The notes under the pieces are model-generated. The model searched no databases. It saw nothing but the letters and a program-made list of their open reading frames with translations, and was not told where the DNA came from. Position numbers and translations under genes: made by a program. From Paenibacillus foliorum (GTDB lineage: Bacteria > Bacillota > Bacilli > Paenibacillales > NBRC-103111): 64,000 bases of DNA. The stretch spans positions 1-64,000 of the forward strand of contig NZ_WHOD01000095.1 of NCBI RefSeq assembly GCF_013141765.1. Reading direction: 5' to 3'. This document shows positions 8,500 to 16,495 of this stretch, piece after piece. Positions within the stretch are counted from its first letter, which is position 1, and each line of letters begins with the position of its first letter.

Positions 8500-9192
8500 G
8501 TGTTCATTATTGTAAATATGGACGGTCTTATGTTAGCTGCATTGACTGGCATTCTCGGTGCTCCTCACTGCATCGGTATGTGTGGGGGAACGGTTAGCGG
8601 CTTTGCTCTTAATGCCGAAGGAAGTGCATTTCGTGCGGTTTCGGCCTACAATCTGGGAAGAATAACGACCTATACGGGGCTGGGGGCACTTATGGGGACT
8701 GCGGGCTCCTTCGTTGAAACCGCAGGAAAGCTCGCTGGACTGCAGGGGATAGCCAGCATTGCAGGCGGTGTGTTTATTTTGCTTTGGATTTTCAGAAAAT
8801 ACGCGATTCCTTTGGGGAGATGGGGGCCTTTACGAATTCCTTTTCTCAGAAGCTTATCGCTTAGGCTAAAAAAAAGTAAAGAAATGGGAGCAATATATGG
8901 CAGCGGATTACTGCTTGGGTTTATCCCGTGCGGGATGACCTACGCGATGCAGATGAATGCAGCAGCCAGCAGTGAAGCGTGGAGCGGAGCCTTGATTATG
9001 GCTGTGTTCGGGCTTGCGACGCTGCCAGCGCTGTTTTTTGCCGGCTTGTTCGCCGGAGTATTCAAGAAATCACTGCGCGGTAAGCTGCTCTGGGCAGGTC
9101 AAGCTGTAGCCGTATGGATTGGGGTCTTATCAGTGCTGCGCGGTATGGCTGCAAACAGCTGGATTCCCAGCATACATCCATGGTTATGGTGA
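8500..9192 (+). CDS. SafE/DsbD-like membrane protein (COG2836 type)
   Basis: The product is about 230 residues with six predicted transmembrane helices. Near the N-terminus is GAPHCIGMCGG, the signature of the sulfite-exporter TauE/SafE and cytochrome c biogenesis (DsbD_2) family; a second conserved segment, GFIPCGMTYAMQ, follows a cytosolic loop. The cysteines in both segments suit metal or redox chemistry in the membrane. In proteobacteria homologues sit beside the copper ATPase CcoI/FixI and assist cbb3-type oxidase maturation; here it follows a copper ATPase. The start is uncertain: GTG at 8500 overlaps the AAGGGAG site, and an ATG at 8518 is an alternative. Its specific substrate is unknown. 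Confidence 0.78.
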   Translation: MFIIVNMDGLMLAALTGILGAPHCIGMCGGTVSGFALNAEGSAFRAVSAYNLGRITTYTGLGALMGTAGSFVETAGKLAGLQGIASIAGGVFILLWIFRKYAIPLGRWGPLRIPFLRSLSLRLKKSKEMGAIYGSGLLLGFIPCGMTYAMQMNAAASSEAWSGALIMAVFGLATLPALFFAGLFAGVFKKSLRGKLLWAGQAVAVWIGVLSVLRGMAANSWIPSIHPWLW

Positions 9193-9224
9193 AGTATTCC
9201 AACAGAAACAGGAATTACATTCAT

Positions 9225-9671
9225 CTATCGGCGTACAGTCAAAAAAGGATGCTCGACGGTAAAAGTCCGCCCCTCTAATTGCACCTTGACTTCGGCCGCC
9301 GAATTCCCAGCCATCAACGGGATCCCGTCTCCCTGATAAACTCCTGGCTGAATTTCCTTAGCTTTAACGGTACTCGTTCCACAGAACATATCAGGCATGA
9401 AAATAGTAATGTCTACCGCTGCGCCACTTACGGGGTGTTGATTGGCTTGGTGAATCGTTACGGTGAACGCATTAGGCTTCAGCATGACTGCCTCGGTAGA
9501 ATTTGCCAAACTCACTTGAAACGTGTAATTGTCCTGCGCAAGCTCTGTTGTTGGCCGGTATGAGGGGGAGGCCGCACCTATACCAGCTCCTGTCAACAGC
9601 CATCCAAAAAATGCTATAACAGCAAGCACAGCAGCACAACAGAAAATCATGTTACCCCGGTTTATGCTCAT
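9225..9671 (-). CDS. YtkA/FixH-like membrane-anchored protein
   Basis: This 148-residue protein has a single N-terminal transmembrane helix (about residues 10-30) and an exported beta-rich domain. Segments such as TVTIHQANQHPVSGAAVDI and IQPGVYQGDGIPLMAGNSA match the YtkA-like/FixH fold. Its MPDMFCG segment, rich in Met and Cys, could bind copper. It ends 32 bases from the end of the SafE-like gene and is convergent with it, so it forms a copper-related cluster with copA without being in the same operon. FixH proteins assist cytochrome oxidase assembly; transferring that role here is inference. No regulatory sequence stands out in its 5' region. Confidence 0.7.
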   Translation of the reverse strand: MSINRGNMIFCCAAVLAVIAFFGWLLTGAGIGAASPSYRPTTELAQDNYTFQVSLANSTEAVMLKPNAFTVTIHQANQHPVSGAAVDITIFMPDMFCGTSTVKAKEIQPGVYQGDGIPLMAGNSAAEVKVQLEGRTFTVEHPFLTVRR

Positions 9672-9949
9672 CTAACCACCTGCTTTCCCTTCGGCGTAAG
9701 AGATGATATAACGTAGCCTGTATTGCCTCATCGAAAGGGATTCGAATAGAAGCCCTTCTAATAATTATCGCGGAATGTGAAGGTTTATGCCTTTTTCGAT
9801 TAACAAGTAAAACCTGAGACTAAGCTTAAAAGCGTATGTTGCTACGTTAAGATGAAAATTGGGAGGGGGTTAGGTGGTTATTTAGTTATTTGGTTACGCC
9901 GCTGTTAATCCAAGAAAGTGAAGGACTTGTTCCTTTATTTCCTTGAAAG

Positions 9950-10006
9950 ACACAAAAATAGAAGCATAACGGAACAGCCAGTTCCGTTATGCTTCTGTTT
10001 TTGTGT
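9950..10006. terminator. 57-bp near-perfect palindrome, bidirectional terminator candidate
   Basis: Arms of 26 bases (9950-9975 and 9981-10006) differ at only one position and flank the loop AGCCA. The core is ATAACGGAAC/GTTCCGTTAT. The outer part is A-rich on the left and T-rich on the right, giving a U-tract in both directions, so it can end the leftward ECF operon. The preceding stretch 9672-9949 shows no gene or other structure. Confidence 0.75.
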
Positions 10007-10027
10007 AAAGTGCTCATAAACAGCACA

Positions 10028-10102
10028 AATAACGGAATTCTGAATTCCGCTATTGCTTAAAATTGAAGCTGGCAGCTTGAATAACGGAACTCACAGTTCC
10101 GT
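10028..10102. repeat. two further ACGGAA-core palindromes
   Basis: AATAACGGAATTC at 10028-10040 pairs with 10042-10054 with one mismatch, and ACGGAACT at 10084-10091 pairs exactly with AGTTCCGT at 10095-10102. Both share the ACGGAAyT core with the large palindrome at 9950-10006, so three members of one palindrome family occur within 150 bases downstream of the ECF operon. Confidence 0.75.
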
Positions 10103-10127
10103 ACAAATTCTTCAGGGTACTGTTGGT

Positions 10128-10271
10128 CTTGCTTTACGCAACTGGTCTTGCTTTACGCAACTGGTCTTTGCTTTACGCTCTCGGTCTTGCTATATGATAC
10201 TGGTCTTGCTTTACGCTACCTTGATCTTGCTTTACGCTACCTTGTTCTTGCTTTACGCAACTTGCCTCACT
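10128..10271. repeat. degenerate 19-21-bp tandem repeat after ecfA
   Basis: Seven to eight units of the consensus CTTGCTTTACGCWACYKGGT run from 10128 up to the stop codon of the ECF ATPase gene. Read leftward, the 21-base units continue in frame beyond that stop and would encode GSVKQDQ repeats. The stop codon TAA replaces the CAA found at the same place in other units. Confidence 0.8.
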
Positions 10272-11252
10272 TTACTTTACTGCGTTAAGCTGAGCCTGAA
10301 TCCAACGTCTTGCCTCTTCTATCTGAATCGGCATAGCTGCGCGATCCTCCCATAAACCGTGGAACATTTGCGCTACAGGAGGAAGGTCAAGGTTAGCTTC
10401 CTCCAGCAGATGAGGATGCTCGCAGAAGAGCTCTCTTGGGCTCATATTTCCCAAGCAAGCTCCATTCTTCACAACGATTACATGATCGGCCCACTCGGCA
10501 ACAAGCTGCATGTTGTGAGTAGCGATAATGACGGTTTTTCCATTAGTGATGAGCAGCTCCATAATTCCTTGGATATGCCTTTGTCCGGAGGGATCAAGGA
10601 AAGCCATAGGCTCATCCAAAATAACTACGTCCGTATCCATAGCTATAACACCGGCAACAGCTACCTGCTTCTTCTGTCCGAAGCTCAGCTCACTTGGATT
10701 AAGGTCGGCCAGATGAGTGACACCAACCAGCTCCATACTCTCCATTGCGCGCTGTTTAGCCTCGCTTGCGGAAAGGCCCAACTGTGTCGGTCCGAACGCC
10801 ACATCATCCTTCACAGTCATCGATATGATTTGGTCATCTGGATCCTGAAATACAACTCCAACCCGCCGTACTAGTTCTGCTTGTGTTTTCTTATTCAGTC
10901 GTTCGCCTTTGAACAGTATTTCACCGGATTCCGAGCTGAATAAGCCATTCATATGGAAAATTAGCGTTGATTTACCGGCTCCGTTTGGGCCGACAATGGC
11001 TGTTTTTTTGCCGAGGGGGATTGCAAAGCTGATTTCATTCAGAGCTGCCGCCCTATCCTGCTTGTAGCGATAGCTTACCTTTTTAAACTCAAAGACGGTA
11101 CCAGCCGGGCTATCCATCATGTTCTCCATATCCCCGCTATCCATCTTATTCTCCATATCCACCCTATCCGTCTTATTTACCATATCCCCGCTATCCATCT
11201 TATTCTCCATATCCGCGAAATCTGTCTTATTCTCCACATCCACCTTATCCAT
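10272..11252 (-). CDS. cbiO: ECF-type cobalt/nickel transporter ATPase (CbiO-like)
   Basis: This cytoplasmic ABC ATPase has 326 residues, with intact motifs: Walker A GPNGAGKST, signature LSFGQKKQVAVAGV, Walker B VVILDEP and the switch histidine in ATHN. It would power the CbiM/N/Q membrane subunits encoded immediately upstream. Its first 49 residues are unusual: after MDKV come five 9-residue units of the type DMENKMDSG, ahead of the standard ABC start (FEFKKVSYRY). I keep the ATG at 11252 because it lies seven bases after the cbiQ stop with an AGGGCGG site, so the repeats are probably translated; internal ATGs at residues 41, 45 and 46 are alternatives. Cobalt versus nickel cannot be told from the sequence. 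Confidence 0.88.
   Translation of the reverse strand: MDKVDVENKTDFADMENKMDSGDMVNKTDRVDMENKMDSGDMENMMDSPAGTVFEFKKVSYRYKQDRAAALNEISFAIPLGKKTAIVGPNGAGKSTLIFHMNGLFSSESGEILFKGERLNKKTQAELVRRVGVVFQDPDDQIISMTVKDDVAFGPTQLGLSASEAKQRAMESMELVGVTHLADLNPSELSFGQKKQVAVAGVIAMDTDVVILDEPMAFLDPSGQRHIQGIMELLITNGKTVIIATHNMQLVAEWADHVIVVKNGACLGNMSPRELFCEHPHLLEEANLDLPPVAQMFHGLWEDRAAMPIQIEEARRWIQAQLNAVK
11106..11240. repeat. 27-bp tandem repeat at the 5' end of the ECF ATPase gene
   Basis: Five 27-base units encode DVENKTDFA, DMENKMDSG, DMVNKTDRV, DMENKMDSG and DMENMMDSP. Units two and four give identical peptides, which suggests recent duplication. They precede the conserved ABC domain and add an acidic, Met/Asp-rich tail. 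Confidence 0.85.
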
Positions 11253-11258
11253 CCAAGA

Positions 11259-11987
11259 TCACCGCCCTAAGATATCATAAACAAAAACAATCAATACCGG
11301 GATCAACCAAGCCGGCATAAGAGCCCAATCGGTTCCTGTTGCCGGAGCAAGCTCCAGCTGAGGAGGGATGCCTCTATAGCCCCGTGACATCATCCCCATG
11401 TATATCCGCTCGGACCGTGCAAGCGAACGAAGCAGCAGATTGCCGAGCAGCTGCGAGAGCGTGGCATAGCTTGACCATGAAAAGAAGCTGCGCTGCTTCA
11501 TCCCTCGACTCCGAAGAGCTTGAAACATTCGGACGGCTTCCTCACGGATCACATCTGTAAAGCGCAGCGTAAAGAGGATGAGCTCAATAAATATTCCCGG
11601 TACTCTTAGCCGAACCAAAGCCTGGAAAAATTCCGGCATAGTCGTCCGGTAAAACAGCAATGTAAGCAGCTGCAAGGTGAAGAGTAACCTCGTGGCATAA
11701 ATGGATGCCTTTTCCACCCCATACATAGATATGTCAAGAAAGCCCACTTCAACAAGGGAGCGGTCTTCATACAGGGAGAAAAACAGCAGGGAGAACACGA
11801 TAAAAGGAAGCGCAAATCGCAGCCGACGCCATAGAAAGGAGAGAGGGACTCGGCACAAGGTCAGCAATAGCTGCCCATATGCAAGCAGAAAAATAAGCGT
11901 ATCCAAATGCTTGATGGAGACGCCCATAATAATAAGTAAAAGTACTATTATAATTTTATAAGGCGGATATTGAATAAGAAAGCTCAT
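11259..11987 (-). CDS. cbiQ: ECF transporter transmembrane component (CbiQ/EcfT-like)
   Basis: The 242-residue integral membrane protein has four to six hydrophobic segments and the EcfT coupling region. Visible are FTLRFTDVIREEAVRMFQAL and the Ala-Arg-Gly-type motif SRGMKQR, which in EcfT proteins contacts the ATPase; a second copy-like motif, SRGYRGIP, lies near the C-terminus. It overlaps the upstream cbiN-like gene by four bases and is followed seven bases later by the ATPase, consistent with tight translational coupling in a cbiMNQO operon. It links metal capture by CbiM to ATP hydrolysis. Confidence 0.88.
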   Translation of the reverse strand: MSFLIQYPPYKIIIVLLLIIMGVSIKHLDTLIFLLAYGQLLLTLCRVPLSFLWRRLRFALPFIVFSLLFFSLYEDRSLVEVGFLDISMYGVEKASIYATRLLFTLQLLTLLFYRTTMPEFFQALVRLRVPGIFIELILFTLRFTDVIREEAVRMFQALRSRGMKQRSFFSWSSYATLSQLLGNLLLRSLARSERIYMGMMSRGYRGIPPQLELAPATGTDWALMPAWLIPVLIVFVYDILGR

Positions 11988-12265
11988 TGGTTACGCCCTG
12001 TAAGAAGTTTGCCAATCAGAAGGAAGAATCCGAAGGTAAGCGCAACTCCTAGTATTCCTGCCAAGCTTGAGGAGAACCATGATTCCATCCCAGGAATCGC
12101 ATAATCAGGCAAAGGAGAAGGTAGAATGCTTGCGGCAGCATGTTCTATGTAGCCTGTTTCTTCACCTGCTTTTTCAAACCCATCAGGACTTGATGAAGCA
12201 AATAGCGATATGAATCCTCCGATAACCAGCGAAACAATAAACCAGCTTATAATATTTTTTTTCAT
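11984..12265 (-). CDS. cbiN: CbiN-like PDGLE-domain protein
   Basis: This 93-residue protein has a transmembrane helix at each end (about residues 8-24 and 68-88) with an exported loop between them. The loop starts with SSPDGFEKAGEE, the PDGLE motif that marks the small subunit of cobalt and nickel ECF transporters. CbiN-type proteins help load metal into CbiM. It overlaps cbiM by four bases (ATGA) and cbiQ by four bases, which fixes its place in the operon. The spacing and size are standard. Confidence 0.85.
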   Translation of the reverse strand: MKKNIISWFIVSLVIGGFISLFASSSPDGFEKAGEETGYIEHAAASILPSPLPDYAIPGMESWFSSSLAGILGVALTFGFFLLIGKLLTGRNQ

Positions 12266-12900
12266 TGAGTCAACGACTCCTCTTGTCTAAGTTGAAACGA
12301 TGACCGAAGTGCGAACGGAAGGACGATTGCCGTAATGATGCCTTCTCCAATTCCGATGAAAGTATGCCAGAATAATAATGCTTTTACTCCTGTACCGAAA
12401 GGTACTACGCCAGATAAGGCGAGCTCAATTGCGACTACCAAGGTAACGGTCTGGACGCTGAGCCAGCTGGTTATAAATATTTTTACCGATCGCGAAATGA
12501 AGGAAACGGACCGCAGGAGTCGGTATACAAGCGCAGCAACACCGGGAGCTAGAATGGCCATGTTCAGCAAATTAGTGCCTAGAGCGGTAATTCCTCCGTC
12601 CTGAAAGACGATTGCTTGGATGGCAACTACAGTAGTCATAATGAGTGTAGCTGGCCAGAAACCGAATAATAAAGCGGCTAAAGCCCCTCCAATAAGATGA
12701 CCCGAAGTCGCTGCTCCCAGTAACGGGAAATTAATCATCTGCGATGCAAAAATAAATGCGGACATAACGCCCATAACGGGTACGGCGCGATATTGCAGCT
12801 TGCTTCTGGAATACTGTACGCTTTTGGCGAGTACAGCCACTGTAACAATTGCAGAGGACGCCCATACTTTGGGATCCAATATACCATCAGGAATATGCAT
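12262..12900 (-). CDS. cbiM: ECF transporter substrate-capture component (CbiM/NikM-like)
   Basis: This 212-residue multi-spanning membrane protein starts MHIPDG, the invariant N-terminus of CbiM/NikM in which the amino group and His2 bind the metal. The SGHLIGG segment provides another conserved histidine. It is first in a leftward four-gene operon. The upstream gap of about 150 bases to the divergent aldo/keto reductase is too short for a full cobalamin riboswitch and shows none of its conserved boxes, so regulation is probably by a protein. The family transports Co(II) or Ni(II). Confidence 0.92.
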   Translation of the reverse strand: MHIPDGILDPKVWASSAIVTVAVLAKSVQYSRSKLQYRAVPVMGVMSAFIFASQMINFPLLGAATSGHLIGGALAALLFGFWPATLIMTTVVAIQAIVFQDGGITALGTNLLNMAILAPGVAALVYRLLRSVSFISRSVKIFITSWLSVQTVTLVVAIELALSGVVPFGTGVKALLFWHTFIGIGEGIITAIVLPFALRSSFQLRQEESLTQ

Positions 12901-13049
12901 AGTTCATTCTCCCAATTTTATCGTTTAAAAAGCAGTTTTATCATATCACTGTGGCACGAACGTGTAAATAAGTAACACTAATTTTGTCAATTTTTACAAT
13001 GTGAAGAGGTAACTCTTAGTGGTAAATTATAGGTACATGTTAAGGGGGG

Positions 13050-14042
13050 ATGATGAGCGTGGAACGTAAACGAATATCGAAAACTACTCTAGATGCATCT
13101 GTTATTTGTTTAGGGACATCTAATATAGGAAGTACAATCAGTAACGAGGATTCGAATGACATTTTGGAAACTTATACGGCAAATGGCGGTAATTTTCTGG
13201 ATACGGCAGAGGTATATGCAAACTGGTTGCCGATTGAGCCTAACAGCAGTGAGCGTTTTCTTGGCAAATGGATGAAGGAGCAGGGAAATAGAACCGACAT
13301 GATTGTAGCAACAAAGGGGGGGCATCCGCCGCTGGACCAAATGTCAGTTTCCAGATTATCGGCAGAGGAAATCCGCAACGATCTCGAAGGAAGCTTACTG
13401 CGGCTCCAAACTGACTATATTGATCTGTATTATTTGCACAGAGATGACCTCGCTTTGCCTGTCGAAATGATGGTTGAAGCATTGGAATCGCATGTCCGCA
13501 AAGGGAATATACGCTATTATGCCTGCTCCAATTGGACGTTGTCACGGATGGAGGAAGCTCGGAGATACGCAGAGGAGAAGGGCTATAATGGATTTGTGGC
13601 TGTAAGCAACCTTTGGAATTTAGCGGAGGTAAACGAAGGGACTGTTGGGGACCCTACTGCGGTTATTACGGATCGCGAGCTGCTCATCTGGCATAAAAGT
13701 ACGGGTATGCCGCTTATTCCCTACAGCTCGCAAGCGAATGGTTTTTTTAGTGGGAAATACCGCAAGGGGATGGGGATAGATCCAGCTATTGCAGGCAAAA
13801 ATGCATTCCGTAAGTACGGCAACGATACCAACTTCGCGCGTTTGGAGCGTGTAGAGCAAGCTGCCAGCGAACAGGGGGCCACTTCGAATCAAATTGCGTT
13901 AGCCTGCCTCTTGAAGCAGTCTTTCCCTGTATATCCAGTAATAGGCTGCAAAAATAAAGAGCATTTAATCGACAGTCTAGGTGCAACCAATATTGATCTT
14001 ACTCCCGAAGCCGTTTCGTATATTGAAGGGAGAGAGCATTAG
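13050..14042 (+). CDS. aldo/keto reductase
   Basis: The 330-residue product is a cytosolic NAD(P)H-dependent (alpha/beta)8 oxidoreductase. The catalytic tetrad can be seen: Asp and Tyr in FLDTAEVYANW, Lys in IVATKGG and His in YYLHRDD. The C-terminal cofactor segment includes YPVIGCKNKEHL. The substrate is not predictable; relatives reduce sugars, aldehydes and xenobiotics. AAGGGGGG directly precedes the ATG pair at 13050 and 13053, so the GTG at 13059 could be the functional start on spacing grounds. It is divergent from the cbiMNQO operon, with no sign of a shared function. Confidence 0.88.
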   Translation: MMSVERKRISKTTLDASVICLGTSNIGSTISNEDSNDILETYTANGGNFLDTAEVYANWLPIEPNSSERFLGKWMKEQGNRTDMIVATKGGHPPLDQMSVSRLSAEEIRNDLEGSLLRLQTDYIDLYYLHRDDLALPVEMMVEALESHVRKGNIRYYACSNWTLSRMEEARRYAEEKGYNGFVAVSNLWNLAEVNEGTVGDPTAVITDRELLIWHKSTGMPLIPYSSQANGFFSGKYRKGMGIDPAIAGKNAFRKYGNDTNFARLERVEQAASEQGATSNQIALACLLKQSFPVYPVIGCKNKEHLIDSLGATNIDLTPEAVSYIEGREH

Positions 14043-14154
14043 TTTTCTATTAAATAGGAAGGAAGAAGAGTAGTGCTAATTACTTGCGTTCTGTGATACA
14101 ATGTGCACAGAATAACCAATGAAGATTACAATGTTTACAGAGAGGTATCTCACC

Positions 14155-15294
14155 ATGGATAACAAGTCATTGTTGGTCAAAATGCGCGAAATGGAGCAAC
14201 AATATATAACACATTGGATTGATGCTTTGTATAACCAATCCTCAGGAGATACCAATCATGAGGAACTATCAAGAAGAGGACAGTCTTTTTTTCAGTATAT
14301 TACGGATTGCCATATTCCTGCTGACAATCATCCTCTATTGCTTGAGGCGGTGAGTTGGGCCGATAAGGTTGAAAATCATGAGGACCAAATAAAGTGGATA
14401 ATAAATAACTCGCATTTGTGGCGGAGTGCATTGCTAGAAGTAGGCGGAGACACGTTGTCTTTGGGGCTTTTTAAGCAGATTAGTTCTAGAATCGATCATT
14501 TTGAAATCGTGCTGTGCTGCTCCTGTTGGGAGAAAGCAAAGTCGCGAATTAAGGAAATGGATGTTGAATTTGATAGGTTTCACGAGGATAGAATCAATCT
14601 GATTGGTAAAATGGCTTCCAGTATGGCGCATGAAATTCGTAACCCGCTCACCTCGATCAAAGGATTTCTAAAATTACTTCGTTTAGGGATTCATCAACAA
14701 GCATTTGAAAAGGCAGACACCTACCTCGATTATATAGAGCATGAGTGTGATAACATTTTGATGCAGGTAACTGGGTTTCTCAGCTTTTCCAAGCGCCCGA
14801 TTATCGAGGAAGAATTGGTATGTGTATCAGCAAGACAAATTCTCGATACTAACATATCACTGCTTAATCCGCGACTTATTGATGAAAATGTCGATCTGCT
14901 GCTTACTGTGCCCGAAAAAATGAAGTTAAAAGTTCAAAAATTGGCAATCCAGCAGGTGCTGTCGAATCTCTTAAACAACGGTATAGATGCTCTATCTGTC
15001 CTTAAATCAAATAAGAAAATGAGTATTTCCTGCTCTGAAGACAGCGCTTACAACTATATTCGTGTGAGTAATAACGGGCCCTCTATACCCGCGGAGTTAG
15101 CCCAAACGATCTTCACTCCTTTTGTGACCAATAAAGAGCACGGAACAGGGCTAGGCCTTGCTATATGTAGGCAAATCATGACGAAGAATAATGGGGATAT
15201 TTCCTTTACAAGCAATGAATCGGAGACAGCATTCCTGCTTAAGTTCCCTAAAAAAGGGAAGGCGCCAGAGCAAGGGGTACAAGTTGTTGTTTAG
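14155..15294 (+). CDS. sensor histidine kinase (sporulation-kinase-like)
   Basis: This is a soluble kinase of about 380 residues. The N-terminal 145 residues are a helical sensory region with no PAS or membrane segment that I recognise. The phospho-acceptor block is MAHEIRNPLTSIKGFLKLL, the form found in Bacillus KinA-type kinases that feed Spo0F. The ATPase part has an N-box (LLNNGIDAL) and G-box (GTGLGLAICRQI). I choose the ATG at 14155, which follows AGAGAGGT; an in-frame ATG at 14119 adds 12 residues without a ribosome site. No response regulator is adjacent, as is usual for sporulation phosphorelay kinases; that role is inference. Confidence 0.85.
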   Translation: MDNKSLLVKMREMEQQYITHWIDALYNQSSGDTNHEELSRRGQSFFQYITDCHIPADNHPLLLEAVSWADKVENHEDQIKWIINNSHLWRSALLEVGGDTLSLGLFKQISSRIDHFEIVLCCSCWEKAKSRIKEMDVEFDRFHEDRINLIGKMASSMAHEIRNPLTSIKGFLKLLRLGIHQQAFEKADTYLDYIEHECDNILMQVTGFLSFSKRPIIEEELVCVSARQILDTNISLLNPRLIDENVDLLLTVPEKMKLKVQKLAIQQVLSNLLNNGIDALSVLKSNKKMSISCSEDSAYNYIRVSNNGPSIPAELAQTIFTPFVTNKEHGTGLGLAICRQIMTKNNGDISFTSNESETAFLLKFPKKGKAPEQGVQVVV

Positions 15295-15300
15295 CTGGAA

Positions 15301-15327
15301 AATAAAACGCCTGCTTAAGAGCAGGCG
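15301..15327 (-). terminator. terminator of the LysM/M23 gene
   Basis: CGCCTGCT and AGCAGGCG (15308-15327) form an 8-bp stem with a TAAG loop. On the minus strand it is followed by TTTTATT, so it ends the leftward peptidase transcript; it may also help end the rightward kinase gene. Confidence 0.7.
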
Positions 15328-15365
15328 CGAGTTAGGTTGAGATGTAGGGGGAAGATGCCCATTCA

Positions 15366-16241
15366 TTATTGCTTCTGTTCCCACCACTTGAGATAAGAGA
15401 ATGGATCAATGGAGTGCCATGAGGGGGTCGTGCTGTATATGCCGAAATGCAAATGCGGCACGAATTGATCCTGAGTACCTTCTGGACCATAGCCTGTGCT
15501 GCCGACATAACCAATAAGCTGACCTTTTGTAACCTTGGTCCCTTTAGCGATGCCGTCTGCATAACCATTCAGATGCGCATAGTAGAATTGAGTCGTATCA
15601 TTAACACGAATGGTGAGACGCCATCCTCCGAGCTCGTTCCAACCGAAGTTAACAATCTCGCCATCTAACACACTGTAAACGGGAGTACCTTTTTCAGCGT
15701 ATATATCAACGCCTTCATGCTTACGGATCTCATCTCCATTAGCAGACCAATACCGTTCATCGGCATAATTATTTTCAAACTGCTGTGTATAGGTTCCTTG
15801 AGCTAAAGGAAATATTCCGTCTGTTAATGCAGCCGGCTTTACTAAGCTGGGAGATGAGGCAACAACAGCGGTGCCATACTTATCGGGAATATTCAATATT
15901 AAACCATCCCAAACATTATTGGGGTTGCTAATTTGCGGATTTGCGGTAATTAATGTCTCAAGGCTAACACCTTGTTTAAGGCTAATATCCCACATCGATT
16001 CTCCGCCTTTAACAGAATATGTAGCAGATCCGGGAACTTGAAGTGTTTGACCTGGATAAATCTCGTTGGATGCGAGTTGGTTTACCTGAATCAATGTGCT
16101 AGTGTTGGTGTTGTATGTTTGTGAAATTTTCCATAAGCTGTCTCCGGATTTTACTGTATACACAGCTGCTTGGGCTGACCCTCCAAATAGCAGCATACCT
16201 GCCGTCATTACGGCAATTCCAGCTGTAAAAACTCTCTTCAA
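15366..16241 (-). CDS. LysM-domain M23-family cell wall peptidase
   Basis: This exported protein has 291 residues. It has a signal peptide with an Ala-Gln-Ala cleavage region near residue 25, then two LysM peptidoglycan-binding repeats (starting YTVKSGDSLWKIS and YSVKGGESMWDIS). The C-terminal M23 zinc metallopeptidase domain carries HEGVDI and HLHFG, the metal-ligand motifs of the lysostaphin/DD-endopeptidase type. It probably cuts peptide cross-links in the wall during growth or sporulation. The start is a TTG behind AAGGAGC. It is divergent from the gntR gene and has a good terminator downstream. Confidence 0.92.
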   Translation of the reverse strand: MKRVFTAGIAVMTAGMLLFGGSAQAAVYTVKSGDSLWKISQTYNTNTSTLIQVNQLASNEIYPGQTLQVPGSATYSVKGGESMWDISLKQGVSLETLITANPQISNPNNVWDGLILNIPDKYGTAVVASSPSLVKPAALTDGIFPLAQGTYTQQFENNYADERYWSANGDEIRKHEGVDIYAEKGTPVYSVLDGEIVNFGWNELGGWRLTIRVNDTTQFYYAHLNGYADGIAKGTKVTKGQLIGYVGSTGYGPEGTQDQFVPHLHFGIYSTTPSWHSIDPFSYLKWWEQKQ

Positions 16242-16353
16242 ACCTATCAGCTCCTTAATTGAGGTAATTTAATAGTTTTATAAGACATATTCTCATGATA
16301 GCCAAACCATTTCCTTTTGGGTACCGAGAAATAATGGTAATGATACGTCTAGT

Positions 16354-16388
16354 AAAAAAAAGAAGGAGCTGTGGAGACAGCTCTTTTT
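16354..16388. terminator. bidirectional terminator in a divergent intergenic region
   Basis: GAGCTGT (16366-16372) and ACAGCTC (16377-16383) form a stem with a GGAG loop. TTTTT follows on the right and an eight-base A-run lies on the left, so it can act in both directions. It lies between two genes read away from each other, so it terminates neither gene; it implies a short leader or small RNA. Confidence 0.7.
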
Positions 16389-16462
16389 GTCATTTTGGAT
16401 AAACATTGGATATAGCGACGTAGGGATATTTTTCGGAAAACAATACTTGCATTTAATATATG

Positions 16463-16480
16463 TATGCGATATATTGCATA
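16463..16480. promoter_or_regulatory. candidate GntR operator, near-perfect 18-bp palindrome
   Basis: TATGCGATATATTGCATA is palindromic except for one mismatched base pair. It lies immediately before the ribosome site of the GntR-family gene, where autoregulation is common for FCD-type GntR regulators. An AT-rich -10-like TATATG overlaps its left side. Confidence 0.5.
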
Positions 16481-16495
16481 TTAAAGGAGATGCTT

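Noticed and set aside
10053..10355. Rightward 100-codon frame over the tandem repeat after the ECF ATPase gene
   Set aside because: It consists of the translated repeat, overlaps the ATPase gene on the other strand and has no ribosome site.
12901..13049. Cobalamin riboswitch before cbiMNQO
   Set aside because: The gap is too short and lacks the conserved B12-box sequence.
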